Source: Zonotrichia leucophrys gambelii (lineage: Eukaryota; Chordata; Aves; Passeriformes; Passerellidae). Taken from it: a stretch of DNA of 64,000 nt. The position numbers and the translations under genes are program-made. The notes below the pieces were generated by a model that saw only the letters and a program-made list of their open reading frames with translations, was not told the origin of the DNA and made no database searches. The stretch spans positions 123,588,533 to 123,652,532 of the forward strand of contig NC_088171.1 in NCBI RefSeq assembly GCF_028769735.1. Direction: 5' to 3'. Positions 47,401 through 60,000 of this stretch are shown one piece after another. Position 1 is the first letter of the stretch. Each line of letters opens with the position of its first letter.

Positions 47401-48060
47401 AAAAAGAAGCCAAAAAGGGCAATCTGACTACCAAGTACAAAGAGAAGAAGTGGCATACTTTCCAGAGAAGCAGCTTGGCCCTCTTGTAAAAGACCTGGCC
47501 CTTCTAAAGGTGTGGACAAGTAACAAGAGAGCCAGAATTGTTTTCCCTGGGCTAGTGGTTTCCACTGAGATTCCTCAAACCAATTTATTGAAATAACATC
47601 ACAGAATAATCCCAAGTAAAATCTATAGGAATGAAATGGTAAAATTCCACAAAAGTTTTCCAGAAAAGCTTTACTACTTGGAAAGAGAAAATTTAAAAAT
47701 GACATCGTTTTTTATACATTTGAATTATTTGCATTTAAATATATAGGAGTTACCAAAATATTTTTCTCCTATATTGTCTAAGCTAGTTCAACCCTATGAA
47801 AATATTATTTTCTGCCCCTCCTATAGGTGAGTTTTTAAAGTGATCACTGAAAAGGGTGGTGCAGAGTCCAAAGAAAATGCAAGGATCATGTGACTCATTC
47901 TGCCACAGTAAAATATCTATAATAAAATATTTGAACACAATTAAAATATATCATGTTTAGAGTTGTGGCACAATTCTTTCTGTTAGGGATGCTAAAATAT
48001 AAATCCTAAAGAGAGAAGCCAATTAATATCCAGAAAAGGCCCAGCTGTGCTCCAGCTGGT
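44433..48060. other. Anonymous DNA between CR1 copies
   Basis: A18 followed by GAATT and A11 lies at 45299-45332. The minus-strand 136-codon frame at 47295-47705 and the plus-strand 122-codon frame at 45348-45716 have no known domain, and the latter ends in an A-rich tract. No gene is supported. Confidence 0.5.
45299..45332. repeat. Poly(A) double run
   Basis: Eighteen A residues, GAATT, then eleven A residues. No retroposed gene is recognisable upstream, so this is treated as a simple repeat. Confidence 0.9.
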
Positions 48061-48108
48061 GACAAGGCCTGCCCCCAGCTTCATGACAAGGCCTGCCCCC
48101 AGCTTCAT
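48061..48108. repeat. Perfect 24-bp tandem duplication
   Basis: The unit GACAAGGCCTGCCCCCAGCT plus TCAT occurs twice without a single mismatch, at 48061-48084 and 48085-48108. Identity of both copies in otherwise neutral-looking DNA points to a recent slippage or microhomology event. It abuts the hairpin at 48107. Confidence 0.97.
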
Positions 48109-48139
48109 TATTCTGGGACAGAATCTGTCCCAGAATAAT
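48107..48139. repeat. Perfect 15-bp-arm hairpin
   Basis: ATTATTCTGGGACAG (48107-48121) pairs perfectly with CTGTCCCAGAATAAT (48125-48139) around the 3-base loop AAT. It is near-palindromic DNA able to extrude as a cruciform, or to fold as an RNA stem-loop if transcribed. It could arise from template switching during replication. A microRNA precursor is unlikely because the stem is too short. Confidence 0.95.
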
Positions 48140-49304
48140 TTGCAGCAAATGGAGTGATCGAAAATAGAAGGGTTAACAGGTTTATTTTAGAATTAACTTT
48201 TAGTTCGGTGAATATTAATATGTCAAGCTGAGCACTAAGTAGAGGTCAGTGCTAAAAGACCACCACACTAATCATGGGAATGTGCTGGAGCAGACATTGA
48301 TGTGTTGCAGCAAATGTTTCTGGGGGAAAGCAGAGTGTGGTTTCTCCCCAGCTGTTGGCCCAGGGCAGCTCCCAAGCCCTGCAGCTGCATCGCCAGCACT
48401 TCTCCTCCCAGGCTTTCCCTCCCAGTCCCTCCTCACAGGCTGCCTTCTTCCCTGTAAAAGCATCCTGGATTTCACCAACACCAGAGTCCTGCCACTGTCC
48501 TCGTGAGAGCCAAGGGTCCTGTTCTCCATTAAAGAAAAACATGCAGCTTCCAACTATCTTTAGGAAATAGTGAATGATATTTTTTTAAAAAACAGGATAA
48601 AGTATCTTTTCTGCGTTTTATTTTCTGCATCATATTTTATGTGACTTTTCATGCCAGTTAGTCCTTGACAGGACAATATTTAAAGAATAAGGAGCCATAA
48701 CTGAGTGCAGAATATGAGACAGCAAGACCTAAATAAACAACATCCACAAAATGAGGGAGAGGATTCCCAAATCCTGAAACCAGACAACTCTGCTGCAAGG
48801 AAAAACACTTCTATTTTTTCATTAAAGAGACACAGCTCTGTCACAGACCTTAAAGCTGTGTTTGTGAGGGATACAATACACTTTTATTAAGGGAATTAAT
48901 TTTCTTTGTTACTTACACAACACAGCAGACCAGAATTTTTCTCAGTGCACCAGCTGCTTCCTCATGATATAGCCAGCTGCAACATGCAGCCCACGCACTG
49001 ATCAGCAGCTCCCCAACTAAAGCTGTGTGGTAAAGGGAAGAGGTCAGATGGATGGTGCTACTGAGTCCAAAAAGTTTGGAAGGCACAGCATCATTCACAG
49101 CCAAATCAGACTCCTGTGCCTCAGTTCTGTTCAGATCAGAGGATGCAGATTTACTCTACAATTTTATGGAATAATTTCCAAATTTGAGAATTCCTTATGT
49201 TTCACTGTATCTCCTGAACAGCTCCTCAGTCATCTCTTTGGCACCTGAAACACCCACACCAGGAGAAAGGGAGAGGTGAGGGGTGAAATATTTCAGTCAA
49301 GAAG
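48140..49304. other. Anonymous DNA
   Basis: Both strands are partly open at 48249-48570 in a GC-richer patch, giving several mutually overlapping frames of 77-96 codons. None has a recognisable domain, and coding on both strands at once is not credible. No other feature was identified up to the CR1 at about 49305. Confidence 0.5.
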
Positions 49305-50418
49305 GATTGAGAGGACCCAGGGAGCTACATTCCTGTCAGCCTTAGGCAAGTGCTGGAGAAAGTCATGGAGCAGATAATCTTGAATCCCACCCATGGCACA
49401 TGCAGGACAGCCATGGCATCAGGCACAGCCAGCCCTGGTTTGCAAATGGCAGGTCCTACCTGACCAACCTGATCTCCTTCTGTGACAAAATGACCCACTC
49501 AGTGGATGAGGGAAAGGCTGCGGACACTGTCTCTACCTGGACTTCAGGAAAGCCTTTGACACAGCTCACCACACCATTCTCCTGAAGAAATTGGCTGCTC
49601 ATGGCCTGGAAGGGTGCCCTGCTTACTGTGTAAAGAAATGACTGAATGGCCAGTCCCAGACAGTGGTGGTGCCAGCTAGCAAGCAGCCACAAGTGGTGTT
49701 GCCATGGCTCAGTGTTGGGTCCAGTCCTGTTATTTTCTTTGTCAGTCATCTGGGCAAGAGGGTCAAGTGCACCCTCAGTCAGTTTGCATGTGACACCAAG
49801 TTCTGTGGGAGTGTTGATCTGCTGGAGGGCAGGACAGGTCTGCAGAGGATCTGGATGGGTTGGATTGATGGGCTAAGACCTCTTGTATGATGTTCAACAA
49901 GACCAAGTGCTGGGCCCTGAACCGGGGTCACACCCGCCCTATGCAGAGCTCCAGAGTGACTGGGAATATTCTCAGCAGTGTAGAAGCTGGGGGTGCAGGT
50001 CAACAGCAGCTGAACATGAGCCAGAGTATGCCCAAGTGACCAAGACAGCCAATGGCATCCTGGATCATACCAGAAATAGCATGGACAGCAGGACCAGGGC
50101 AGGGATTGTCCTCCTGTTCTGGGCACTGGTGAGGCCACACATCAAATCCAAAAATCAATACGACAAGAGGAAATGGCCTCAAATTACACCAGGGGAGGTT
50201 TAGACTGGATATTAGGAATACTTTCTTCACAGAAAGGGTTGTCAAGCATTGGAACAGGTTGCTCAGGGAAGTGGTAGAGCCAGCATGCCTGGAGGAATTT
50301 AAAAGTCCCAAGACATGGGACTTAGGGACATGGTTAATGGTGGACTTAGTTTTAGTTTAATGGCTGGAGTCAATGATCTTAAAGGTCCTTTTCAATGCAA
50401 ATGGTTCCGTGATTCTTA
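49305..50418 (+). mobile_element. CR1 LINE, internally deleted dead copy
   Basis: The copy begins at GAGAGGACCCAGGGAGCTAC, the CR1 word encoding the RT fingers, and proceeds through the 'SYLTNLISFCDKM' region. DFRKAFD lies at 49540-49560. FACDTK (49783-49800) stands where the family has FADDTK, so one catalytic aspartate is lost. After the 'ALVRPH' region (to about 50137) the sequence jumps near 50150-50165 to the segment equivalent to '[14 protein letters not shown]'. About a quarter kilobase of the family sequence is therefore missing. The 3' end ATGGTTCCGTGATTCT (50401-50416) is the degenerate octamer tail. Frames are broken throughout. Confidence 0.93.
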
Positions 50419-53300
50419 GTGTAGCAATGAAATTTGAAAAAAATATGTAAATCTGCAAATTGCTCACACAGAGGTGTAATATCAGAAATACCTAATGTTT
50501 TCTTTGACACTCAAACTGCCTGCCCTGAGTTGGCTGCATTGTTGTAAGATATTGCTACAAAACACTATAAAATATTTTCACTTTCATGAGCATACACACT
50601 GTCTCCAATGTGCCTTAAAATTGCAAAAGGGGAAAAAATAAATGCTTTTACTATCACAACTCTTAATTTTCATCTTAAAAAATCAGCAAGATTATAACTT
50701 ATCCCTTTTTCCTGGGGTCATTTATTGGTGTTATCTCCATCCCTGGGGGATGAAGGATTCCTAGTCTGTATTCTGCAAAACAGAGGTGCACGATAAGCCT
50801 AAAAATGCAGGACCACTATAGGGTAGTCACCAGAATTGAGAACAGCAGCATATTCATTTAAAGAAATCTCTTTCATCCATAATACCCTAATATACAGAGC
50901 AGAAGTTTGGAGGTAAGACTCTTAGCTTTAAATAGATTTACACAGTTTACACAGCTTGCTAAGGCTTGGGTATCCTCCAAAGCTGCAGGTTTCTTCTGAC
51001 TGCTGCAGACAGCTTTTAATGAAACCTGTGAAAGACACAGATATGGAGGCTGACAACCACCAAGAGGCAAAAGGATAGAAAGCAGAACCGGCATCTGCAA
51101 AGAGTCATGCCTCCAGAAACACGGACACATAGCACAAGAGCAGCTATATTGATTATCAGATAGCATTTGACACCGTAAACAGATAAGCTCTTAGGCCAAA
51201 GTTGTTGGTTATCACGTATGTATCACTGCACACTACTTTAGCTTTAATAGTCCCTCTGACAGAGAGATGGAGTGAGGCAGACAATCAGGTGATTTTCAAA
51301 GACAGAGGGAAAGGTTCTAACCTCTAACACAGTTGACAACATTGTTCAAATCTTTCCTGAAAAATCAAAAAAAAACCCAAAAAACCAAGAAAAACCACCA
51401 ACCCAAAATCAAAAAACCCAACAACTATGAAACCTTACAAGCCATCCCTCAGAAAATAACTGATTGCAAATACAAAATCCTTTTGAATGAACAGTGGAGG
51501 CTACCCCAGCATATACGAAGGGAAATAAGAAAGCAATTAAGACTCCTTTGTTAAAGAATTTTTAACCTGTCAGCAATACATGCCTTTTGTTCTTCAATCT
51601 TTTAGGTTAATAAAATCAAGGCCAGTTTCCTTAGAGATGCTGAAGCTATTAGGTATCAGTAAAATGTACCACAGGGACCCGGTAGGAAAAAAATGCATTT
51701 AATTGAGTGTTCAGAGCCAGAGCCACCCACTGTAAGTATATCCTGGCAATTGAGATGTTATTATTGCCAAGGCTCTACCATATGATGATATAAAAGCATC
51801 TTTTCTGAGTGAGAACACTGAACCCATGGGTGAAAAGATGGCTGCAATCCTTAAAAAGAAGGTCTGAAAGTCTTCTTTTGCATTTTGTCATTGCCATCCA
51901 CAAGAACCAGTAGTGCCATTAATAGGATTACATTTCTAACGAATTCATAAGTGAATCTAGCAAAAATTACTTTTTAGAATAAGAGATATTCAGCATTTCC
52001 TTGTCTAAATTTGCATTTCTAATAATGTGTCTGTCTAAATGGTAACCTTATTATCAGTCTTTCAGTAATGTGTTCAGTCCTTGTGAAGAAACAAAGACAC
52101 TCAAGTCCTTTCCTTCTTACTTCATTTCTCCTCTCTGGATGAATGATGTATGAGCTTTTCCAAATGCTTTCAGCACATGAGAAGTCTATTTAGCTGTGCA
52201 CTGGAAGTGCTAGGAGTAAATGAAGACAAAGAAACCAAAATAGCAGCACTAACAGTGATCCAAATTAGACTGGATAAAATAAAGAAAGGCAAGGTTTTGA
52301 TACATTTTTTTTTCTAATAATAGTGAATTAAAATAAATTCCATATTTATCTGGTGTATTTCATGCTCTAGAGTCAGATTCTTGATTTTCTGTACACAGAA
52401 CAAAATCTGATTCAATGCTAAACTCCTCAGGTTTAGTTCCAGGTTATTGATCTTCACTCAAAACCTTCTAACACTAAGTAGAGGTACACAAACTGGAGGA
52501 AACATTTCCCTCAGGGGACTTTTGTCCAAGGCTGCAGTTCTCACACAGGGGTTTTTATCAAGCTGATACACCTATTTCCTTAGGGACTGAAACTGCACTT
52601 TCAAATCTCTTCAGACTGGAAGTTTCACCTTGCTAAAGCAAAGATTTTGGATAACTGACAGAGTACTGGAAGCCTGCCCCCACAAGGTGAATAGAAAAAA
52701 AAAAAAATCCTAAACTTCCTTTGTATATTTTTCTTTAGGAAAAAAAGAACATTTTTTAAGCTTAGAGTAATTTAAAAAAAAAAATTTAGTGAAGGTGAAA
52801 CTTTCATTTCAATGGAAGTTTTTTAGGGAGCAGACATGACTGTGCTAGACAGGTTATTTTACAATTAGTACCTTTCAAAGTCATGGGAATGCTGATAGAA
52901 AATGAAGCCATTAAAGAATTAAGCTATGGTAGCAAATCAAAATCAACCAGTTTCATGAAGGACACATCTTTCCAAAGAAATATGAACTTTTTAATTTCTA
53001 GTGTGCTTCCCTTTTTTAAGGAAAAGATACCTTTTACATCCCCCTCACTAATTTAGCATTGATCACAAAGCCTCCACTAACACTACACATTCTAACAACA
53101 CTATAAGACTCCACAGGGTGTTTCCACCCTTTCCAGTCGTTCTATGCCTTGTAGTCATATTTACATTCATACAAAGTCCTTTCATCCAAACTCCTCATAG
53201 TTCTTCCCTATACTGCTCCTTCAGGAGAGGTGTCTGTTTTCCAGCCTGAATACTTTATTCTGCCTAACTAATAACTTCCCCCCCATTCCCTGGGGATAGA
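50419..53300. other. Anonymous DNA with A/C-rich patch
   Basis: The plus strand at 51356-51425 is nearly free of G and T and reads as AAACCC/AAAACC words, a small mirror of the 17.2 kb tract in the opposite strand sense. A13 lies at 52695-52707. No gene or repeat family was recognised. Confidence 0.5.
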
Positions 53301-53328
53301 TACACGCACACACAGACACACAGACACT
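53301..53328. repeat. (CA)n-like microsatellite
   Basis: Imperfect CA repeat with CACAGACA interruptions. It lies opposite a cysteine/valine-rich short frame that it creates by composition. Confidence 0.85.
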
Positions 53329-56300
53329 ACAGCCCAACACTGCACATATCAGCATAGGCTCCAGGGGTTTTGAGCCTCCCTCTGAACAGCAAGGATTATA
53401 ACCCTGCACATGAAATGTTACACTAGGCCAGCTTCCAAACAGAATAATGTTGGATACTAGTTTTGGATGTCCAAAAGCTTTTTTTTTTCCCCCATGATAT
53501 CCTATGGAATCTTGTCAAATTCTGTATCTTCTGTGTGCATCAAGATGCACCTATGAGAAGAGGAGAACTGAAGATGCAAAAGGGCATGTGGTATTTTTTG
53601 AAAGAATATGATAGAAGATAAAGCCTATAAATAAAAGCTATAAGAAAAAAAACATATTAGGCTTCAAAATAAGGAATGTTGGAAAGGGTAGGGGTCAGCA
53701 TTGAAATAAATTTGGCTGTAGGCATTTCAATTTCAAGATAAGATATGTTGAGGTGGTTAAGGAAAAGTGATTAGTCATTTATATGCATCAGTACAGAACT
53801 TTAGCATGAAGAAGGGACATCTAGAAAAGGAGATTCAGGTAGCCCACATGTAGCTATTAATGAAAAAAGTGTCTTTCACTGGGAAGTCAAATTGGAGTCT
53901 GTATCAAGCATCTTCTCTCTGCCCTACCTACTGCTTAACAAGAAATCCCACCTTTTTTTGTGTCCATCACCTCCCCATCCTGGCTCCCACTAGCCATGCA
54001 CCTTAATCTTCACAAGACAGGAAACAGCCTCACATGAGCTTGCAATAAAAATACAGAGGGATAAAAAAACCCCTTATTCTCTGGTCTGACAAGATTTTGC
54101 TAATTGAGACTGGACGAATTCCAATAGAGTTGGATTCCTGCTTGTGTAAATTTTGTCTCAAAATGCCAAAATACCCTTAGGAATCCCTGTATTAGGAGAT
54201 AGCCAGTGGCTTAACCTGGACACCTGATACATTTTTGTCAGACACTGCAGAGAGACAATCTGCCACTTCAGACACAGAAAAACCCCGTCTCAGCTCTGAG
54301 TGGAGCATGGATCAGAGGGAACAGTGACTTTAAGCATGGGAACACTACACTCCTTCAGCTACTTGGAAGTACCTGTGGTTTGTTGCACTAATCCAAGGTT
54401 GTTGCTTGCATGTGCTCAGAGGCCAAGCTGCAGACTTGCACCAGTGCCTGCTCATGGGTCTTCCCAGCCTGGTGGCAGCAGCAGGGCAAGTGTCTTAGCA
54501 GCTGTTTGCCTGCAAGGCCCCAGAGGGTGAAATTAAAGACACTCTTTAAAGTTCCTTTTTTTTTTAAATGCAGAGCTTAAAAGTCATGCATTTTAACAGA
54601 ACATCTGCCATCTGGGCTGTGATGCAGAGTGTGCTGAAGTCATGCATCCTTACAACTTGAGCCAGGCTTCTCACATCAGAAGAGACTCTGAGTCCTTTTT
54701 CTTCTATGGGTCAAGCATGGATAATAACACACAAACCAAAAGAATTTGTAGACAGTAGCAAAACCAAGAATTTGCACCATGGCAGTGTGCTTCTGCTTGG
54801 TAAACTATATAAGGGGACTCATGTTTACAGAAGGTATGAAAGCAGAGTTCAGGGAAAAGGAAGGAATGCATATGGCTTTCCCCTCTTTGGCCAAGTGCAA
54901 GGAACTGAGGTATTGGTTTTGCCTAATTAGCAAAATCTTAACAGACCAGTACGTAAAGAGATTTTCTACCCTCTGTGTTTTAACAGCTAGCTCCCTTATT
55001 TTGTCATTAATGTGACACACTGTGCTGAAACAGCTTTATAGTCAGAAGAGGAATACAACAGAAGGATTCTTCTGTTGTTTAGCAATGAATTACTGAAAAA
55101 TAAAGATCTGCACTATTAAGTTTTCACAGAATGAGTCTGTGAGTAATACAAAACTAAAGAAAGCTTAACAAGGTCCAAGGACAGCATCTAAGGTTTCTTC
55201 CTGTGAGACAGACAAATTTATCCATATTTTTTCCCCAAATTTCTTCCAATGTACTTCATGTAATAACAGACTATTACCTCATTTCTAGATTTTTTTTTTT
55301 AAGTTCAGGATCTAGATATCTTTTCTATTTTGCTGACAGTCACAAGAAGACAAGTTAGTGACATGTGAGATCACTAGAAAAAAAAAAAAAAGCCAGGGAA
55401 TCCTCTGTATCCCTGCTTACATCTGAAGGCCTGGTGTTAGTCTGTTTTGTAACAAAGCAACATAACTGGTCCTCAGTATGCAGTGTGCCTGAGAAGTGCC
55501 TTGATCAGGTCAAGTTGTGTGTCAAGTCTTTTAAGATCTGGAATATAGTTCTGGTTTTGGGGGAAAGCCTGCTTTCCAGTGATAATATTTGCCTGCTCTT
55601 GTATTGACCAAATCTTCAAGAAAAACTCGTGTATAGAATTTCTGAGGCAATGCTTTTCTAGGGTTTTTTTATATGGAGAGACAATAAATATTTAAGTCAG
55701 TCAGACCTACCAGTGATTAGTGAGACAGACAAAAAAGCATTCATATTGCTGGCCACCTTTGCAAGGGTTAATCACACATTTCCATAACCTGCTTACATAG
55801 CTTTCCCTATATACCATGGATGACTCTGGAAGGTCAGGCTTAGAGAATCCTGTATGCTCAGACTCTAAAGCCCTGCAAAACACACATGACTCTCATCTAA
55901 TTGTTAGCATTTATCATTTTTATATTCCAAGTATACTCAATAAAATGGGATTTACTCTGTTGATGCGACAGTTGAAATATCTTTTGCTTAGATGTAAGCA
56001 AGAGGTTATGATCGCTCAGTTTCCTGATTGGTACAGGCACATTACAGCACCATGTTTCAAGTATAGAGGTGTTACAAGGGAATAGATGAGAGAAGTCTTT
56101 TGAACAATAACTTTGTATGCATAATATATACAGCACTGTATACACACACATGCCCTCTTGAATTCTAATATGAAAATGCAGTCATATCCTACACAAACTT
56201 GCTCTAAAAAATGAGGTGGAAACATATTCATCTAATGATGACTGTGTGAGAGAGTCACAGGTTAAATTTGCTCGCTAGTTTAGTAAGAGGAAAGAGTGCA

Positions 56301-59300
56301 AACTAAGGAGGGTTCCCTGGGCTAATTCTCTAACAGTCAATCAGTTATTTTTTATTAAAAGCAAATTATAGCAAAAGAGATAAAGAATTATTACAATAAA
56401 CATAAACTACCTTCAGACAGAAGAAACTGTCAAAATTATTGGGAAGTAGGAGAGAATGGATACGATCTACTCCTTTCATTTCACTCCAGTTAGTTGTATA
56501 CATCCTTCATCCATTTGTTATAAATGTATTCCAATATTTTATATAAAAAATGCTCACCAATAACTCCTGGAGCTGTTGTCCAAACTCATAGCCATTTTAC
56601 TCTGAGGTGTATTTTCCACAGATTGCTCATATCCATTAGCTTTTCAAGACTAATTAGCACAAATTCTGTATCATTGTGGGCTGTTTCCCTTCACATTTCT
56701 TTCAAAGACAGAAAATTAACAATGTGTGTGTATTTGTGTGTTTCCCTCTGTCTTCTGTGTGTTGTTTACACAGAGAATCACTGAATAAGCTTACACTCTT
56801 TCAAGAGGTGTATGTCTGGGCTCTCAGACCCCAGGGCCTTGAACTGGTTGCATCCATATTGCCTTTTGGCCAGGCTCGAATCCCAGTCATTCCCACAAGG
56901 TGTATGAGGTTTTGAGCACACAGCAACAGCTGAACACCCTCCCAGCAGCACAAGAGCTCATGTGCAGAGAGTGCAGCCTGGGCAGTGTTTGTAGTCAGGC
57001 TCCCAGCTGGCAGGACAGCACAGATGCACATGCTACGAGTGCAGCCTTTCCTTATATGCATATATGTATGCATTACCTAAGTAAACAAGCTTATTTACAG
57101 AAGTTTCATTTGGGTAAGGCAAGGAGTATTCAGCAGCTCAGATTTGTCCTTCACAGCGGGCTCCTGTGGTAGAGGATATACAGACAAAGACTTTGCCATG
57201 ACATCTGCCTGATCCCTGGATAAACATGGCTGTGAACACATGCTCTTTCTCTGTCTCTGTTTGTATTAAGGCAATGAATTCACCTACAAAACTTGTGTGA
57301 CCATTAAGATATGGTCTGCTTCAAGATGCCTATTTCTGTTTAAGGAAGAAATGTAGTAGGGGGGAGAAAAAAAATCTATTTATTGTACATTCAGAAAACA
57401 GAAACAGTGAGTATTGTTTTCCCAGGGAAAGGAAGTGCTACTGTTGATTTTAGGGGCAATGCTTTCTCAAACTGAGTATAAAAACCTGGCTCTACAAAGA
57501 CCAGTATCATCAATGTGGCAGCAAAATTGGTGTATTCTTTTACCTATTTCTAACAAAGGTCTGACTCCTGTCAAGAAAATTGTAAAGATAGATGCTTGCA
57601 TTCATGTGCAGCTCCTACTAAAATAAACACAACTTGAAGAAGATTCCTTTTATCCTAAGGACTAAATTCTCCCTCCCCCTGGAAACTGCACAGACAAGTC
57701 TGCTATGTCCTCTTATTTTACTCATACCATGTTAATAGAGAAAATGTTCTGGGCAAGCAGATAGCCTCCCTTATAAGTAGTTTTATTGCAACACATCCCA
57801 TGATTCCAACTGGGCATATTAGACTATGTGCTGTGCCAAATCAAGCACTTTTTTTTTTCCGAGGAGAAATGGGCAAGTTCCAGGGCTGAGCACAAATCAC
57901 TTTCTGCGAGTACGCAGCAGTCTGTCCCCAGTGCTCGGTTACATTTGGCCAGAAAGATTATAGAAGTCTTTTGTTTGCCTGGATGGATGAGCATCCATTT
58001 TAAGATAAACACTTGCACATTTGAATTTTCATGCGAGAATACTTGCCAATATAACTACAGATTCACTTTCTGCAAATACACAGGGAAGGCAGCCTGACTG
58101 TGAAAGACTCATGAAATTGTACGTGTGTATCTGAAAACAAGTGCAATTAAATATGAAGGCAAACCCACTGCAGAATATTCGCTATGTCTGTCCACCTCAA
58201 TTATTTTCTGCAGTAAAGGACTGTGTGTGCTTGTGATCCTATAGAAAAATATTAGTTTTATTTTAATATTAGGTGAAACGAAGTAGAATCATCAGCTTCA
58301 TCTGAGAAAAAGTGAAAGAGGCAACTATAGCTGATCATTAGCAAAAAGCCTCTAAGCCCCAAATTAAAAAGGCTGGTAGATAAAATTCTGTTTCAGCCTA
58401 TTAAGTTTCTCAACTTCTTTTTTGTCCTTCTTTCCCCTCAGATCAGCTTTCTCCTTTCGAGGGCCCAGTAATGGGTTAATTGCATGCAACACATGTTCTT
58501 GTAATCAGTGAAGTTTGTTTTCTTCTATGTGCCCTTTTAAAGGGGAACTTGCTTTTCCTCTCTGGTGTTGTAGCAGTAAGAATTTAATTAGCAGCCAGAA
58601 ACGTCATTACTGAAAGATTCAAACCTGAAGCAGATAGTTCCCAAATGTGTGGCTTGTAGTAAACTAAACTAACCCAGCACAAACTCAGGTCCTTTGGGAT
58701 GACCTATTTGCTCCCAAAGCTTCAGGATGGAGAGAGTCACCAGCTCTGCTCCTCATTATTGTTGTCTCAGCTTACTGCCCTAAAGTGAGGGGTAGTGGGA
58801 GGATGAGAGAGGTGCTAATCCACAGAGCAAAATACAGAAAGATTTACACCAGAGCTGAGTAAATATGGGTAAAGGAATGAACCCAATGTCTTTTTGAACC
58901 AAATCCTCTGTAAGTAATTTGCTTGATAAAACACAGCTCACATTTGGGCGGGGAGCTATGTAGCAGACAGAGTGGAAATAGCATTAAACCTCCTTTAAGA
59001 TGGTTTGCATAATGTCAAATAGGTTAAAGAAACCCTGCTTCCTAAATTAAAACCATATTACTCTTAAAGGAAAAATTTACTTTGGACAATAGTAGTGGAA
59101 AGAATGACTATATAATAGAACTGTAATTAATTATTCGCACGTGAACAGCATATAATGTTTGTGATTGCCCACAGTGTGTAATGTACATAGGGAAGTAATT
59201 CATGTGTGCTTTTGTGCTGTCTGTGCCATCAAACAGTGCCAAACCAGGGGAAGAATGGGGAAGCGCGTGTTTGGACTTTACGCACATAGGAAGGCCCATT

Positions 59301-59559
59301 GCAGCTTTAGACAAATCTTCAGGAACATGTGGGTCAAGTCAAGAATTCTTCAAGAATAACTGTTTGGCTCATCCTTCCAAACCTGTACCCCAGCAGCTTC
59401 TCCTCCCTCCAGGGGGAAAAAACCCTCCAATTCCAAAGTGTGGTTATCTTCAGGGCACCTTACACAGAACAAAAACACCTAACTGAAACCGGGACCTGGA
59501 CCTGCCTTTGAGGAGAAAGCAAAGATTTCCAAGTGCCGGTCTTCCTCTCTTGATCTCAT
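53329..59559. other. Anonymous DNA, no gene supported
   Basis: Frames reach about 90 codons (56801-57073 and 56900-57172, overlapping on opposite strands) and are unrecognisable. A15 lies at 55378-55392. Some GT-rich sequence occurs at 56720-56765. No repeat family or RNA gene was identified. Confidence 0.5.
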
Positions 59560-60000
59560 ATACTTCTGTTGTTAGTGAAAACTGTAAAACAGTATTTACA
59601 AGCTTCTGCACAGCATGAGGCTGCCCGTCTGCAGCACGGCACGAGGGAGCTTGTTCTCTATACAACAGTGCAACCTAGTGGCTCTCCACGAGAGCTCTGT
59701 CCTCCAGCCACCGAGCTGTTGGGCACCTCTTGCTGATATTTTAGTATTTCGAAAGCAGTACGTGCATCAAACGGCCTTGTTTTACACACCGTGCCTATGC
59801 CGTTAGCACAGACACAGGACAGAGGGCTCTTCAATAGCATCACAGAGCCTCAAAGATGTTGGCATAACACAGGGAACTTGGCGAGGGTAAATGGTGGCTT
59901 GGCGTTGGGTTGCGCCTTGCAGGCTATTACTCAGGTTGCGTAGTTTATGCAACTGGTTTTGATGAAACTAACGTGATTATTCACGCGTATAAGGATTTCT
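59560..60000. promoter_or_regulatory. CpG-rich pocket
   Basis: By hand count about 17 CpGs occur between 59581 and 60000, whereas most 400-base stretches of this window hold only a few. Clusters lie at 59625-59643, 59760-59802, 59881-59940 and 59971-59985, the last containing TCACGCGTAT. The GC content looks only moderate, so it would not meet a strict CpG-island definition. Such pockets can mark unmethylated regulatory DNA, a weak promoter of a non-coding RNA, or a recently inserted sequence. Short frames overlap on both strands (59615-59806 plus; 59658-59843 minus) and are unrecognisable. Confidence 0.4.

Noticed and set aside
47295..47705. 136-codon minus-strand frame
   Set aside because: Unrecognisable sequence overlapping a plus-strand frame; no signal peptide or domain that I could defend.
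48249..48570. Five overlapping frames on both strands
   Set aside because: A GC-richer patch with few stops; no domain, and simultaneous coding on both strands is implausible.
49456..50311. Overlapping frames on both strands inside the CR1 at 49.3-50.4 kb
   Set aside because: Plus-strand ones are fragments of the dead CR1 ORF2 and minus-strand ones are antisense; none is an independent gene.
58830..58870. GATTTACACCAGAGCTGAGT as part of a reptilian palindromic repeat
   Set aside because: Only about 20 bases resemble the family and the flanks do not extend the match.
59615..59843. Short frames in the CpG pocket as possible coding exon
   Set aside because: Frames on both strands are short and unfamiliar; the CpG signal alone does not show coding.
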